Source: Paraburkholderia sp. BL10I2N1
Lineage (GTDB): Bacteria > Pseudomonadota > Gammaproteobacteria > Burkholderiales > Burkholderiaceae
DNA length: 64,000 nucleotides
Reading direction: 5' to 3'
Assembly: GCF_004361815.1 (NCBI RefSeq)
Contig: NZ_SNWA01000001.1
Coordinates: 434,001-498,000 of the forward strand
Numbering within the stretch: the stretch's first letter is position 1; every line of letters begins with the position of its first letter. This document shows positions 44,343 to 53,753 of the stretch, piece by piece. Below the pieces are notes generated by a model. The model made no database searches. It worked only from the letters and a program-made list of their open reading frames with translations, and was not told where the DNA came from. The position numbers and the translations under genes were made by a program.

Positions 44343-45194
44343 CTACACGCCCGACGGGTCGATCGACTGAAACCGGCGTGAGTCGCCCCAAAAGGCCATC
44401 GGCTCGTAGCTCGGATAGGGGTAATGGCCGAGATTGAGTTCTATCTGCGCGCCTCGCTCGGCGAGACGCCGCTCAACGAGGCGACGCACTGAGATTGGCG
44501 CACCGCTACAGATATTGGTGATGCCGGTCAGTTCGGGATGCTCAAGAAGTAAAATCAGGCGCCGCGCGACTTCGACGACCGGCAAGTAGTCGCGCAACTG
44601 CTCGCCGCCCGACATATTGAACACTGCATCGCCGTTGTCTATCGCGCGATCCAGCTGAGCAAGCAGGCTGTTCGGATTTTGCCCCTCGCCGTGCATGTAG
44701 AACAATCTCGCCCACTGCAGCGCAAACGGATGCTGCTGCCGCCACGATTCCAGAAACTTGCGCAGCGTGTCTTTCGCTAGTGCATAGGGATTAGCTGGCT
44801 GTGAGTCAAGTCGCTCGGCAAGACAACCGTCCCGCATGCCGTATTCGAAGCAGGTTCCAGTAACCAACACCTGCGGAACATTTGCCGCCACACACTGCGT
44901 CAAGAATTGGTAGGCCGCCGGCAGGTTTTCCTCGAAGTGAAACGGCGAGGTGTAGTTCGGTAATCCGGGCCACGCGAGATGGACGACTGCATCTTGGGGC
45001 CCTAGTGCCCCAGCAAAGTCCGCCTTCGGGGATTGAATATCGAGTGAGACCAAACTGACGTTTTCAGCCCAGGAAAAGCGACGGGCTTTCGCTTCGTGGC
45101 GCACCAGCGCGGTCACTTCGTGGCCGCGAGCGATGAGTTGCGGCACGAGATGCGATCCGACAAATCCAGTTGCTCCAGTTACAGCGACTTTCAT
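44343..45194 (-). CDS. NAD(P)-dependent nucleotide-sugar reductase/epimerase
   Basis: 283 residues, extended SDR: VTGATGFVGSHLVPQ near residue 4, VVHLAWPGLPNY, a TGTCFEYG segment and YALAKDTL (YxxxK). It converges on the C-methyltransferase gene. The most economical role is the final 4-keto reduction of the branched CDP-sugar, although it is on the opposite strand. AGGAAC precedes the ATG at 45192-45194. It is the last gene of the minus-strand run from rfbB, but a 352-base gap with a strong hairpin lies upstream. In the 72-base gap to the methyltransferase, GGCCAC and GTGGCC could pair, but no T-run follows. Confidence 0.82.
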   Translation of the reverse strand: MKVAVTGATGFVGSHLVPQLIARGHEVTALVRHEAKARRFSWAENVSLVSLDIQSPKADFAGALGPQDAVVHLAWPGLPNYTSPFHFEENLPAAYQFLTQCVAANVPQVLVTGTCFEYGMRDGCLAERLDSQPANPYALAKDTLRKFLESWRQQHPFALQWARLFYMHGEGQNPNSLLAQLDRAIDNGDAVFNMSGGEQLRDYLPVVEVARRLILLLEHPELTGITNICSGAPISVRRLVERRLAERGAQIELNLGHYPYPSYEPMAFWGDSRRFQSIDPSGV

Positions 45195-45334
45195 GAAGGT
45201 TCCTGTTTGGGACTGAACGCTCAGACGGTCATTATGCAACAGCGTCTGGAAGACGATTTACCTTCGATGGCAATGCCGGCGCGCCACCTCGAATACTCGG
45301 GGCAAGGCAAAATTTAGTCGCCGCCGGCCCGACC

Positions 45335-45371
45335 ACCGGGCGCTGCAACCAGCAAGATTGCAGCGCCCGGT
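45335..45371. terminator. Perfect 14-base stem-loop between two minus-strand genes
   Basis: ACCGGGCGCTGCAA at 45335-45348 pairs exactly with TTGCAGCGCCCGGT at 45358-45371 around a nine-base loop. No long T-run follows on either strand, so it may be a terminator, an mRNA-stabilising end or an attenuation element. It is the only structural feature in the 45195-45546 gap apart from a short coding-like frame at 45414-45546. Confidence 0.55.
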
Positions 45372-45546
45372 GCCCAATATGCCGCCATCGAACGCACCAG
45401 CTTGTCAGTTTGATTAACGACGTCCGGTTCGGCCGGTCCGCACGTCACAGAACGCTGGCGTGAAGACCGCGTAAGCGGTATTCACGCGCCTGACTACGAT
45501 CTTGCCGGCGCTCTCGCGCCCACTACGGTGAAGCAGAAACACACGC

Positions 45547-48500
45547 TTATGCCAGTGGTTCAACGCGAGGCGGCCATGCAAGGCTGAAGTCTTCATAGTC
45601 CAACGTCAAGTTGGGGCTGTAGGCCGGATCCTTAAACAACAAGTCGCCCCAACACCGCTGCATATACATGACTTCCGACCTAAAACGAGCCTGTTTTTGC
45701 GGATTGTCTTCAAAGCCTCGTGTCGCCGATTCGTGATGGTAAAGTTCGGCGTAAGGTGTCCACACATTGCGATAGCCGGCTTCCCGGATGCGCAAGCAAA
45801 AGTCGACATCATTGAACGCGATGGTCAGATCTTGTTCGTTTAGCCCACCTACCTCGAGATAGACCGATTTACGCACGACCAGGCACGCGGCTGTTACCGC
45901 AGAATAGGAACTGATCAGGCCAGTTCGTCCGAAGTAGCCGTAACACGGCTGCGGGGCGAGTTTGTTTGCGTGCCCAGCCACTCCGCCAATGCCCAGCACA
46001 ACACCGCCGTGCTGCAAGGTATCGTCCGGATAGAGCAGCTTAGCCCCTACCGCCCCTACGCCAGGCTGTAGCACGAGACCCACCATTTCCGACAACCAAT
46101 CCGGCGAGATGACCTCGATATCGTTGTTGATCAAGCCAACGAGTTCCCCTCTGGCCTGCGAGACAGCCGAATTATTCAATGCTGAATAGTTGAACGGGCG
46201 GTCATCGCGCAGCACGCGGATGCGGGCGTCCTGACCCAGCGACGAGAAATAGCGCAGCGCTTCAGGATCGTCTGAACCGTTGTCGACAACAATGATTTCG
46301 TAGTTTGAGTAGGTGGTTTTGCCGACGATGCTATCGATGCACTGACGCATAAGGTTCAACCCGTTCCTCGTCGGGATGATGAGACTAACCAGTGGCAGCG
46401 TTGCCGGTAATGAATAATGTGCGCAATAGCCACGTTCGATCCACTCGACGCTGCCTGCCACTCCTTGTCTTGCGAAGTGCTCATTGAGCGCGCGTTCGCC
46501 AGCCAGCGCCGCGTAGGGTTTCGCATCCGTACCTCCGGCCGTGCTTTCGGCATGGACGCGCCAGTGGTACAACACGCGCGGAATGTGATGGATCGCATCG
46601 ACACCGATATGCTCGATGCACCGCAGTACGAGGTCGTAGTCCTGCGCGCCCTCAACGCCAATGCGGAAGCCGCCCACCGTATCCAACAGTGGCTTATGGT
46701 AAACGCCGAGATGACAGAAGAAATTCTGCGAGTAAAACAAATCCGTGTTCCATTCGCACTTGAAATAGGGGTCGTGGCGACGACCCGATGCGCCAATCTT
46801 GTCTTCGTCTGAATAAATCAGCCGAACCGAAGGATTCGCAACAATCGTATTCGCCACGCAATACAGCGCATGTTCTGGCAATAAATCATCGTGGTCCAAT
46901 AGCGCAACCCATTCCCCGACAGCAAGCTCTAGCGCACTATTGGAAGCAGCGGAAATATGGCCGTTCTGCTCGCGGAATACCACCTTGATCCGGGAATCCT
47001 CGCGAGCGAACTGCTCCAACAGAGGACGAATTGCCGGATCGGTGGATACATCGTCGGCAATGCAGAGTTCCCAGTTCGGATATAACTGGTTGCGTACCGA
47101 TTCGATCGCCTCCGTTAGCCATTCCGGCTTTGGGTTGTATGTCGGCATCACCACCGAGATCAGCGGCTTGTCAGTCATTGCAGCAACCCTCTGTCGAATT
47201 GCCACGCGCTGCTCATCGTCTATGCAATCGTAACGCTGAATCCATTCATCATAGTTGTTTCGCCTGGCGGACTCTGGCGACCCCTCTGTACGCGGGTGGA
47301 GCCTGCCAAGCAGACCCGAAACCCCCTCCTTGCGATACAGTTCGAGTGCTTTATGCATAGCAGGCTTGAATCCACCATTGGTGCGCACGGCGCGCATCGC
47401 CACCGACACGATGTGCCGAATCCGTACCAGTTTGGCGATAGGCCAACGCACCGGTGCCGTTACACGCCAGCTGGTGGAATGAAGCAGGGCATCGATATCC
47501 TGCTGGGCCTTCGCCAGGCCCGCGTCGCGTCGGGCAATGTCATCCTGTAAGCCGGCAACTTGCCGCTTAAAACTGCTGACGTCTCGCTTCAAGGTCAAAA
47601 TCTGATCTTTGGATTGATTGGCCTCGTGTTGCAAGTCCGAAACCCGGCGTTCGTATTGAATGACGTCCTGCTGCAAATCAGAAGCATGACGCGTTCGTTC
47701 AGCGACGTCCCCCTCAAGGCTACCGACCCGGATATGTAGTTCCACCAACTCTGCCTGTTGCTGTTGCCACGCTTCCGCCGGCGAGCGCTCCAGCGTAGAC
47801 CACGCATTTGTATCTTGCTGCGGCGTGATTTGTGCGCTGCCCTGGGATTTCAGGACCAGGTGTCCGCTTACCACGGCCTCGTCGTCCCCTGCGACAAAGC
47901 GACGACCCAAGACGTTCCGGGTGGCCGGTAACTTGCGCACAATGCACAGCGAGTCGACGAACTCGACCGAATGAATCGACTCTAGCGTGGTACCGTCCGA
48001 TAGCCTGCATCGGTATTCGTCGTAAAACCCTCTTAGAAGCTCCTCGGCGCGTTTCTTCACCCCCCAGTGCTCATGGTTGATCACATCGGCCAGCAACTTG
48101 AAAAACGTGATCGAGGAGTATGGATGATACAGACCGCCATCGAATTCTTGCCAGTAGCTGCAATGGAGGTCTTCAGCAATGAAAATCCCCCCGTCGTCCA
48201 GTTTCGGGAAGTAGCGCAGGAAGGATTTGACGATATCGCCCGAGGTATGCGAACCGTCGTCAATGACGATATCGAAACGCTCCGCGTAGCCAACGATAGC
48301 TCGCTCGGTCTCGTCCGCATTCGCATCACCGACGACCACCGCGGTTTTCGGGTCCTGGTAACTGAGGCGCGCACAATCAGGGTTAATATCGCAGCCGATT
48401 AATTTGTTTGCATTTCTAAAGAATTCCGACCATATTTCAAGTGATCCGCCATTCTGGATTCCTATCTCGAGCAAATTGATCGATCGATCACGATAGGGCG

Positions 48501-48591
48501 CAAGTAGCCGATCGTACTCTGGGATGTAAAGCGACCATTTGTCTGACACCTTCCCACGGTGCTGCAAATATAACTGTTCCAATGTCTTCAT
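45547..48591 (-). CDS. Trifunctional protein: SAM methyltransferase, coiled coil, two GT2 domains
   Basis: 1014 residues from ATG 48589-48591. Residues 1-230: methyltransferase of the CmcI/MycE-like type (LLEIGIQNGGS at 40-50, GCDIN, VIDDGSH at 109-115). Residues about 265-365: heptad-rich coiled coil (ERRVSDLQHEANQSKDQ region). About 476-700: GT2 domain one (ISVVMPTYNPKPEW, LLDHDDLLPEHAL). About 734-980: GT2 domain two, rhamnosyltransferase-like (VSLIIPTRNGLNL, LINNDIEVISPDW, FNDVDFCLRI). The family is typical of ABC-exported O-polysaccharides. It is downstream of wzt, so it probably builds, and may end, the polymer. The methyltransferase plus coiled coil recalls chain-terminating proteins such as WbdD, but the fused polymerase domains differ. 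The acceptor and sugars are unknown. Confidence 0.85.
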   Translation of the reverse strand: MKTLEQLYLQHRGKVSDKWSLYIPEYDRLLAPYRDRSINLLEIGIQNGGSLEIWSEFFRNANKLIGCDINPDCARLSYQDPKTAVVVGDANADETERAIVGYAERFDIVIDDGSHTSGDIVKSFLRYFPKLDDGGIFIAEDLHCSYWQEFDGGLYHPYSSITFFKLLADVINHEHWGVKKRAEELLRGFYDEYRCRLSDGTTLESIHSVEFVDSLCIVRKLPATRNVLGRRFVAGDDEAVVSGHLVLKSQGSAQITPQQDTNAWSTLERSPAEAWQQQQAELVELHIRVGSLEGDVAERTRHASDLQQDVIQYERRVSDLQHEANQSKDQILTLKRDVSSFKRQVAGLQDDIARRDAGLAKAQQDIDALLHSTSWRVTAPVRWPIAKLVRIRHIVSVAMRAVRTNGGFKPAMHKALELYRKEGVSGLLGRLHPRTEGSPESARRNNYDEWIQRYDCIDDEQRVAIRQRVAAMTDKPLISVVMPTYNPKPEWLTEAIESVRNQLYPNWELCIADDVSTDPAIRPLLEQFAREDSRIKVVFREQNGHISAASNSALELAVGEWVALLDHDDLLPEHALYCVANTIVANPSVRLIYSDEDKIGASGRRHDPYFKCEWNTDLFYSQNFFCHLGVYHKPLLDTVGGFRIGVEGAQDYDLVLRCIEHIGVDAIHHIPRVLYHWRVHAESTAGGTDAKPYAALAGERALNEHFARQGVAGSVEWIERGYCAHYSLPATLPLVSLIIPTRNGLNLMRQCIDSIVGKTTYSNYEIIVVDNGSDDPEALRYFSSLGQDARIRVLRDDRPFNYSALNNSAVSQARGELVGLINNDIEVISPDWLSEMVGLVLQPGVGAVGAKLLYPDDTLQHGGVVLGIGGVAGHANKLAPQPCYGYFGRTGLISSYSAVTAACLVVRKSVYLEVGGLNEQDLTIAFNDVDFCLRIREAGYRNVWTPYAELYHHESATRGFEDNPQKQARFRSEVMYMQRCWGDLLFKDPAYSPNLTLDYEDFSLAWPPRVEPLA

Positions 48592-48905
48592 CGTGGGAGG
48601 CCCTCGAATTACTTTTAAAGTAGGTGCACCGAACGGTAGGCTCCGGCTTCTCGATTCGTCGGCGACAACGATAGGTATTCTCGACGACCGGCGCGGCATC
48701 GAAGAAAGAGTGTTTCAACTCGCAAGCCAAAGGGCCGACAACCCGCCGGCGTTTCCCTTCCCGCGCGGCCGGTCCCGGAAACTGCAGTTCGTGTGCGCTC
48801 CCGTCTAGTGTTTTGTCGGCACGACAGCACCATCGACCAGCACATCGTGGGATCTATACGATAGCCCCCGCGCGCGGCTTTGCATGCACATAGAAACTGA
48901 CTTAC
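48592..48905. other. Intergenic region between wzt and the methyltransferase-glycosyltransferase gene
   Basis: 314 bases without a supported gene. On the minus strand a TATAGA-like box occurs near the wzt end but lacks a -35 partner. GAGGG about 12 bases from the start of the downstream gene may be its ribosome binding site. Nothing else is visible. Confidence 0.5.
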
Positions 48906-49652
48906 TCAGCCCTGTGTTTCGTACGTCGATACCACCTCTTCCACCGGTCCGAACGCGCGCACGCGACCGCGCTCCATCCACAGCGCCTTGTTGCAGACTT
49001 TTCGGATTTCCGCATTCGAATGCATCGCCAGCACGACGATTTCGGCACGGCTATGCAGGTCAGCAAGCCGCTCCTCCGCCTTGTGCATGAACGACGCGTC
49101 GCCTACTCCCATAACTTCATCCAGCAGAAGAATCTCCGCATCCACTGCGGTCGATACAGCAAAAGCCAGCCGCACCCGCATACCGCTCGAATAGGTACGC
49201 AACGGAAGGTCGAGATAGTCACCGAGCTCGGAGAATTCCGCGATCGACTGTTGCTTTGCCCGGATCTCCGCATCGGTCATGCCGAGAAGCAGGCCACGCA
49301 AACGAATGTTTTGCATTCCTGTAGAGTTCTCGTCCATCCCGAGACTGATGTCGAGCAACGGCACTACCTTGCCTGAGCTGACCACCGACCCGTGCGTCGG
49401 AGCATAGATACCCGCCATCATGCGAAGTAACGTGGACTTGCCGGCGCCGTTACGGCCGATCAAGCCGATCCGGTCGCCTCTTTCGAGACGAAGGTCAACG
49501 TTGTCAAGCGCGCGAACAACGATCACACCGTCATTGTCCTCTGCGATGGTATTCCGGCGGCCCATGCGCAGCACTTTCTTCTTCAGCGAACGCCCCTGCA
49601 CGTCGTAGATGGGCAAGTCGAGCGTCGCGCCCTTGAGTTCGATATACGCCAT
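48906..49652 (-). CDS. wzt: O-polysaccharide ABC transporter ATP-binding protein
   Basis: 248 residues: Walker A GRNGAGKST at 66-74, a variant ABC signature YSSGM at 154-158 and Walker B EILLLDE, as in Wzt/TagH exporters. It energises export of the undecaprenyl-linked polymer across the inner membrane with Wzm. The protein stops right after the nucleotide-binding domain and lacks the C-terminal carbohydrate-binding domain found in Wzt proteins that recognise capped chains (such as E. coli O9a). The ATG at 49650-49652 lies 11 bases after wzm. An upstream in-frame extension to 49757 overlaps wzm and is not real. Confidence 0.93.
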   Translation of the reverse strand: MAYIELKGATLDLPIYDVQGRSLKKKVLRMGRRNTIAEDNDGVIVVRALDNVDLRLERGDRIGLIGRNGAGKSTLLRMMAGIYAPTHGSVVSSGKVVPLLDISLGMDENSTGMQNIRLRGLLLGMTDAEIRAKQQSIAEFSELGDYLDLPLRTYSSGMRVRLAFAVSTAVDAEILLLDEVMGVGDASFMHKAEERLADLHSRAEIVVLAMHSNAEIRKVCNKALWMERGRVRAFGPVEEVVSTYETQG

Positions 49653-49663
49653 GATTTGCCCTC

Positions 49664-50446
49664 TTAGATCCAGTACGGAATGCGTTTCAAGTAACGGCCA
49701 GTCAATGCGAGCGCAAGAATCCAGCCAAGGACGGCCATGGCAATCGTCACTGCCCAAGTTGTGGCACTCGGAATTTCGCCGATCAGCGGTGCACGCACAA
49801 GTTCGATCAGATGCGCAAGTGGATTCAGTTCGACGATTAGCGAAAAGCGAGTCAACGCATTCGGACGATAGATGATCGGCGTCACGTAGAACGCAATCTG
49901 CATCAATGCAGCGATGATTTGCGGTAAATCACGAAAACGCGCAGACAGCAAACCAGCCACCATTGCGATCCAAAGTGCATTGATCATGTAGAGCAGCAAT
50001 GCCGGAACGAAGACGGGCAACGTCGCCCAACTCTTCACCCCGAAAACGGCTAGCAGCAGCAGGACGATCAAAAAATTGTGCGCAAGAATCACGAGATTGC
50101 GCCATACCACCTGCAACATATAGATCAGTTTCGGCGTCGATGCTTGTCGGATGTATGCGCCACTGTTGATATACGCAGTACTGCCTTCGGTGACAATCTG
50201 TGAGAAAGTGCCCCACATCACCAGACTGATGGCCAGATACGGAAGATAGTCGCTCATCTTCTGGCCGAACAGCGTGCCGTAGACGACACCGATTGAACCG
50301 ATCATCACACCCATGCTGATGGTCAACCAGAATGGTCCAACGCGCGAGCGTGCGTAGCGCTGCCGCACTTCCAGCCAACCCAACAGCGTCCACAGTCGCC
50401 AGGATGCGACGCTTTCTTTCAGATCAACAAATATCAGACTAAACAT
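49664..50446 (-). CDS. wzm: O-polysaccharide ABC transporter permease
   Basis: 260 residues with six predicted membrane helices and the ABC2-type permease pattern: WLEVRQRYARSRVGPFW in the amphipathic N-terminus, an IRQASTPKLIYMLQ loop, and the conserved ending LTGRYLKRIPYWI. It forms the membrane channel for the completed polymer together with Wzt. It starts at ATG 50444-50446, 63 bases after the upstream glycosyltransferase. Confidence 0.93.
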   Translation of the reverse strand: MFSLIFVDLKESVASWRLWTLLGWLEVRQRYARSRVGPFWLTISMGVMIGSIGVVYGTLFGQKMSDYLPYLAISLVMWGTFSQIVTEGSTAYINSGAYIRQASTPKLIYMLQVVWRNLVILAHNFLIVLLLLAVFGVKSWATLPVFVPALLLYMINALWIAMVAGLLSARFRDLPQIIAALMQIAFYVTPIIYRPNALTRFSLIVELNPLAHLIELVRAPLIGEIPSATTWAVTIAMAVLGWILALALTGRYLKRIPYWI

Positions 50447-50509
50447 TGCGGATTTTTAAGTTTTTGCGTTTAAGGGGTACAACACCATAGTGTGTGACGG
50501 TCGCTTATT

Positions 50510-51430
50510 TCAGTGTTGTTCCAGAGCACCCATGCGACCGATCAACCCGTGCCAAATACCGGTCACGGCCATTCGCAAGTGACCAAGACGCGGCTGCAGG
50601 AATAATCCGTAGATCGCCAGGCGAAACGGAAACTTGACTAACTCCGTGGATTTCCAACTGCACGGAACATAGCTACGTTTAATCAGCGCAACCGCGTTCC
50701 GAAAGAGATAGTAATGACGAAGCGGACTATGACTTGGGTACAGCCGTCCGAAAACACGCACCGGCTCGCCACCAAGCTCATGAGCAAGCCGCAACTCAGG
50801 CGCACCGAGCACCGCGAAACCCTTCGAGCGTGCCCTTATGCACCACTCCAGATCGACGAAATCGATGAACAGTGCATCATCCATTGGGCCGACTTCCTGC
50901 CATGCAGCCAGATTGATGCACGACCCCGAGCTGATTAAAAAATCAACATCGATAGGATTGACGCCAATCGGAGGGACCCGACGCAGCCTCAGATACCCAA
51001 AGCGTACGAAAGGCGCTACGTCGCCGAGACGCGAGTCCTCATACGCCGGCCCGATCAACGCCACACGCTGGTGGCGGCGCAACGCCTCTTCGAGCAGGCG
51101 AGGCAATCCGTCAAGCAACTGCTTTGACGGGTCACTGTCCTGGTCGAAGAGAATCGCGGTATCGAAGCCAGCACGAATCAGCGCGGCAACGCCCTGATTG
51201 ATGGCCGTGCCAATACCAAGGTTTTCGCCATTAGGTAAATAACTGATAGCAGCGGATAACCCCACCTCGCTCGCCGTCCGCGCCGAAGGGCTGTTGTCAA
51301 CAACAACACAATGCATCATCGCAGCAAGCCGGTTGGCCCGCGCGACGCAAGCCGCATCAGGATTGTAGAAAACCACAACCGCGCCGGTGCGCAGTGGATG
51401 GAGTTCGCCGCTCAACGCACCGCCATGCAT
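50510..51430 (-). CDS. GT2-family rhamnosyltransferase-like glycosyltransferase
   Basis: 306 residues: AVVVFYNPD near residue 17, VVVDNSPSAR, NLGIGTAINQG, a metal-binding FDQDSDPS near 95, and FIDFVDLEWCIRA in the acceptor region. This pattern is that of RfbF/WbbL-type rhamnosyltransferases. It overlaps the 3' end of rfbD by 19 bases and precedes wzm, as in other Burkholderia loci, so it probably uses the dTDP-L-rhamnose made by the adjacent genes. Confidence 0.85.
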   Translation of the reverse strand: MHGGALSGELHPLRTGAVVVFYNPDAACVARANRLAAMMHCVVVDNSPSARTASEVGLSAAISYLPNGENLGIGTAINQGVAALIRAGFDTAILFDQDSDPSKQLLDGLPRLLEEALRRHQRVALIGPAYEDSRLGDVAPFVRFGYLRLRRVPPIGVNPIDVDFLISSGSCINLAAWQEVGPMDDALFIDFVDLEWCIRARSKGFAVLGAPELRLAHELGGEPVRVFGRLYPSHSPLRHYYLFRNAVALIKRSYVPCSWKSTELVKFPFRLAIYGLFLQPRLGHLRMAVTGIWHGLIGRMGALEQH

Positions 51431-52305
51431 AAACGCAACGCGTCACGCCAGTCGGGTGCCCGCAAGCCGAACGTGTCAGCGAGCTTGTCATTCGACATAC
51501 GCGAGTTGACCGGCCGTGCGGCTGGCGTCGGATAGGAAGCAGCAGGAATAGGCTTCACTACTGGTTTCTTCGTGAGACCCGAAAACTCGAAAATCGCCTC
51601 GGCAAAACCATGCCATGACGTAGTACCCGAGGCCGTGAGATGATACACACCCGAATGCTCCTGCCACCAGTCGCCTTTACCCACAGCCACGGCCTGTGCC
51701 AGCACATTGGCGCTCAACGCCGCAATGGTATTCGACCACGTGGGCGCACCGTATTGATCGGCCACCACGCTCAATTCCTCGCGGTCCGCGCCAAGGCGAA
51801 GCATCGTCTGCAGGAAGTTCTTGCCCCGCGTGCCGTACACCCAGCTGGTGCGGAAGATCAGATGCGCGCAGCCTGCGGCGGCAATTGCCTGTTCACCCGC
51901 GAGCTTGCTCTTGCCGTATACGTTTTGCGGATTGACCGCGTCGCTTTCAACGTAGGCGCCTTCCTTTATGCCATCGAACACATAGTCCGTCGAGTAATGA
52001 ACCAGTGCTGCGCCAAGCCGCTTCGCTTCTTCCGCTAGCACGCCGGGAGCTTCGGCATTCAAACGCATGGCAGCTTCAACATCGGTTTCAGCCTTGTCGA
52101 CGGAGGTATGCGCTGCCGGATTGACGATGAGCCAAGGCTTCATCTCGCGGACTACCTGGCGCACCTGATCCAGATCACTGAGGTCCAGCCCACTACGGTC
52201 GAGTGCAACCACTTTACCCAGACCCTGCAGGCTGCGCGCAAGCTCGAAGCCGACTTGCCCATTCACACCCGTCAGCAGAATGGTTTGCTCGCCACGTTTC
52301 GCCAT
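51412..52305 (-). CDS. rfbD: dTDP-4-dehydrorhamnose reductase
   Basis: 297 residues. TGVNGQVGFELAR near the N-terminus, NPAAHTSVDKAE, STDYVFDG and YGKSKLAGE (YxxxK) are RmlD signatures. Reaction: dTDP-4-keto-L-rhamnose to dTDP-L-rhamnose with NAD(P)H. I use ATG 52303-52305, with GAGGT upstream overlapping the rfbC stop, rather than a start four codons earlier. It is the last enzyme of the four-step pathway here. Confidence 0.94.
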   Translation of the reverse strand: MAKRGEQTILLTGVNGQVGFELARSLQGLGKVVALDRSGLDLSDLDQVRQVVREMKPWLIVNPAAHTSVDKAETDVEAAMRLNAEAPGVLAEEAKRLGAALVHYSTDYVFDGIKEGAYVESDAVNPQNVYGKSKLAGEQAIAAAGCAHLIFRTSWVYGTRGKNFLQTMLRLGADREELSVVADQYGAPTWSNTIAALSANVLAQAVAVGKGDWWQEHSGVYHLTASGTTSWHGFAEAIFEFSGLTKKPVVKPIPAASYPTPAARPVNSRMSNDKLADTFGLRAPDWRDALRLCMAVR

Positions 52306-52313
52306 TGATGACC

Positions 52314-52865
52314 TCATTCGAAATGCTCAGCTTCAACCAACCGCTTACCCGCCGCATCCTTTGCAGCCAGCAACGGCTCGAAGTCGATCGGCCACTCGAT
52401 GCCGATCGCCGGATCGTTCCAGACGATGCTGCGCTCGTGCTCGGGAAACCAGTAATCGGTAGTCTTGTACAGAAACTGTGCAGACTCGGAGAGCACAACG
52501 AAGCCATGCGCAAAGCCCGGCGGCACCCACAATTGCCGATGGTTTTCCACTGACAACGTTACGCCTACCCACTTGCCGAAATTCGGCGAGTTCTTACGAA
52601 TATCGACCGCGACGTCAAACACTTCGCCTTCCACCACACGCACAAGCTTCCCCTGCGCATGCTGGATCTGATAATGCAACCCACGCAACACACCCTTTGC
52701 GGAGCGCGAATGGTTGTCCTGCACAAATTCGACGCCAGTCTCAACGTGCTCGGCAAACTCACGTGCATTAAAGCTTTCGAAGAAGAAGCCGCGCGCATCG
52801 CCGAAAACCTTCGGCTCGATGAGCTTGACTTCCGGCAACGCGGTAGCGGTTACTTGGATGGCCAT
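52314..52865 (-). CDS. rfbC: dTDP-4-dehydrorhamnose 3,5-epimerase
   Basis: 183 residues, cupin fold. [30 protein letters not shown] (catalytic His) and [13 protein letters not shown] are all diagnostic of RmlC. Reaction: epimerises C3 and C5 of dTDP-4-keto-6-deoxyglucose. The ATG at 52863-52865 lies inside the 3' end of rfbA, so the two genes overlap by 16 bases. Confidence 0.95.
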   Translation of the reverse strand: MAIQVTATALPEVKLIEPKVFGDARGFFFESFNAREFAEHVETGVEFVQDNHSRSAKGVLRGLHYQIQHAQGKLVRVVEGEVFDVAVDIRKNSPNFGKWVGVTLSVENHRQLWVPPGFAHGFVVLSESAQFLYKTTDYWFPEHERSIVWNDPAIGIEWPIDFEPLLAAKDAAGKRLVEAEHFE

Positions 52866-53743
52866 GCGACTTGGTCCGTAAGAAGGTTTTGCAGGTACTT
52901 CCCGTAGGCGTTCTTCGCCAGCGGTTGGGCGAGTGCCGACAGTCGCTCGGCGTCGATCCACCGCTGCCGGTAAGCAATCTCTTCCGGACACGCCACAACC
53001 AGGCCCTGACGCTTTTGCAGCGTCGCAATAAAGGTGGCCGCTTCGATCAGCGAATCGTGCGTGCCGGTGTCGAGCCACGCGTAGCCGCGCCCCATGATCT
53101 CCACGTTGAGCGCAGCATTAGCCAGGTAACGCGAGTTGACATCGGTGATTTCCAGCTCGCCACGCGGCGAAGGCTTAATATCAGCGGCGATATCGCAAAC
53201 CAGGTTGTCGTAGAAGTACAGCCCCGTAACCGCATAGTTCGAGCGTGGTTTGGCCGGCTTCTCCTCGATCGACAGCGCACGAAACTGCTTGTCGAACTCC
53301 ACGACGCCGTACCGCTCGGGATCGTGCACGTGATACGCGAACACGGTGGCGCCTTGCTCCTGCGCATTAGCTCTCTCGAGCTGCTTGGCGAGATCGTGTC
53401 CGTAAAAAATGTTGTCGCCGAGAATCAGCGCCGACGGATCGTTGCCCACAAAATCGCGGCCAATGATGAAGGCTTGAGCGAGCCCATCCGGAGACGGCTG
53501 AACCGCGTACTGGATGTTCATGCCCCACTGGCTGCCGTCGCCGAGCATCGTCTCGAAGCGCGGCGTGTCTTGCGGCGTGGAGATGATCAGCACGTCGCGA
53601 ATGCCCGCTACCATCAGCGTCGACAGCGGGTAGTAGATCATCGGCTTGTCGTACACCGGCAGCAGTTGCTTGGAGACGACATGAGTGATCGGATACAGCC
53701 GCGTACCCGATCCGCCCGCGAGAATAATGCCTTTGCGCGCCAT
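52850..53743 (-). CDS. rfbA: Glucose-1-phosphate thymidylyltransferase
   Basis: 297 residues. [20 protein letters not shown] at the N-terminus, [19 protein letters not shown] and [13 protein letters not shown] are RmlA signatures. Reaction: dTTP plus glucose-1-phosphate to dTDP-glucose, the first committed and usually product-inhibited step. I start at ATG 53741-53743; an in-frame extension into rfbB is an artefact of overlapping GC-rich sequence. It lies ten bases after rfbB. Confidence 0.95.
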   Translation of the reverse strand: MARKGIILAGGSGTRLYPITHVVSKQLLPVYDKPMIYYPLSTLMVAGIRDVLIISTPQDTPRFETMLGDGSQWGMNIQYAVQPSPDGLAQAFIIGRDFVGNDPSALILGDNIFYGHDLAKQLERANAQEQGATVFAYHVHDPERYGVVEFDKQFRALSIEEKPAKPRSNYAVTGLYFYDNLVCDIAADIKPSPRGELEITDVNSRYLANAALNVEIMGRGYAWLDTGTHDSLIEAATFIATLQKRQGLVVACPEEIAYRQRWIDAERLSALAQPLAKNAYGKYLQNLLTDQVAWPSK

Positions 53744-53753
53744 GACGTTGCCT

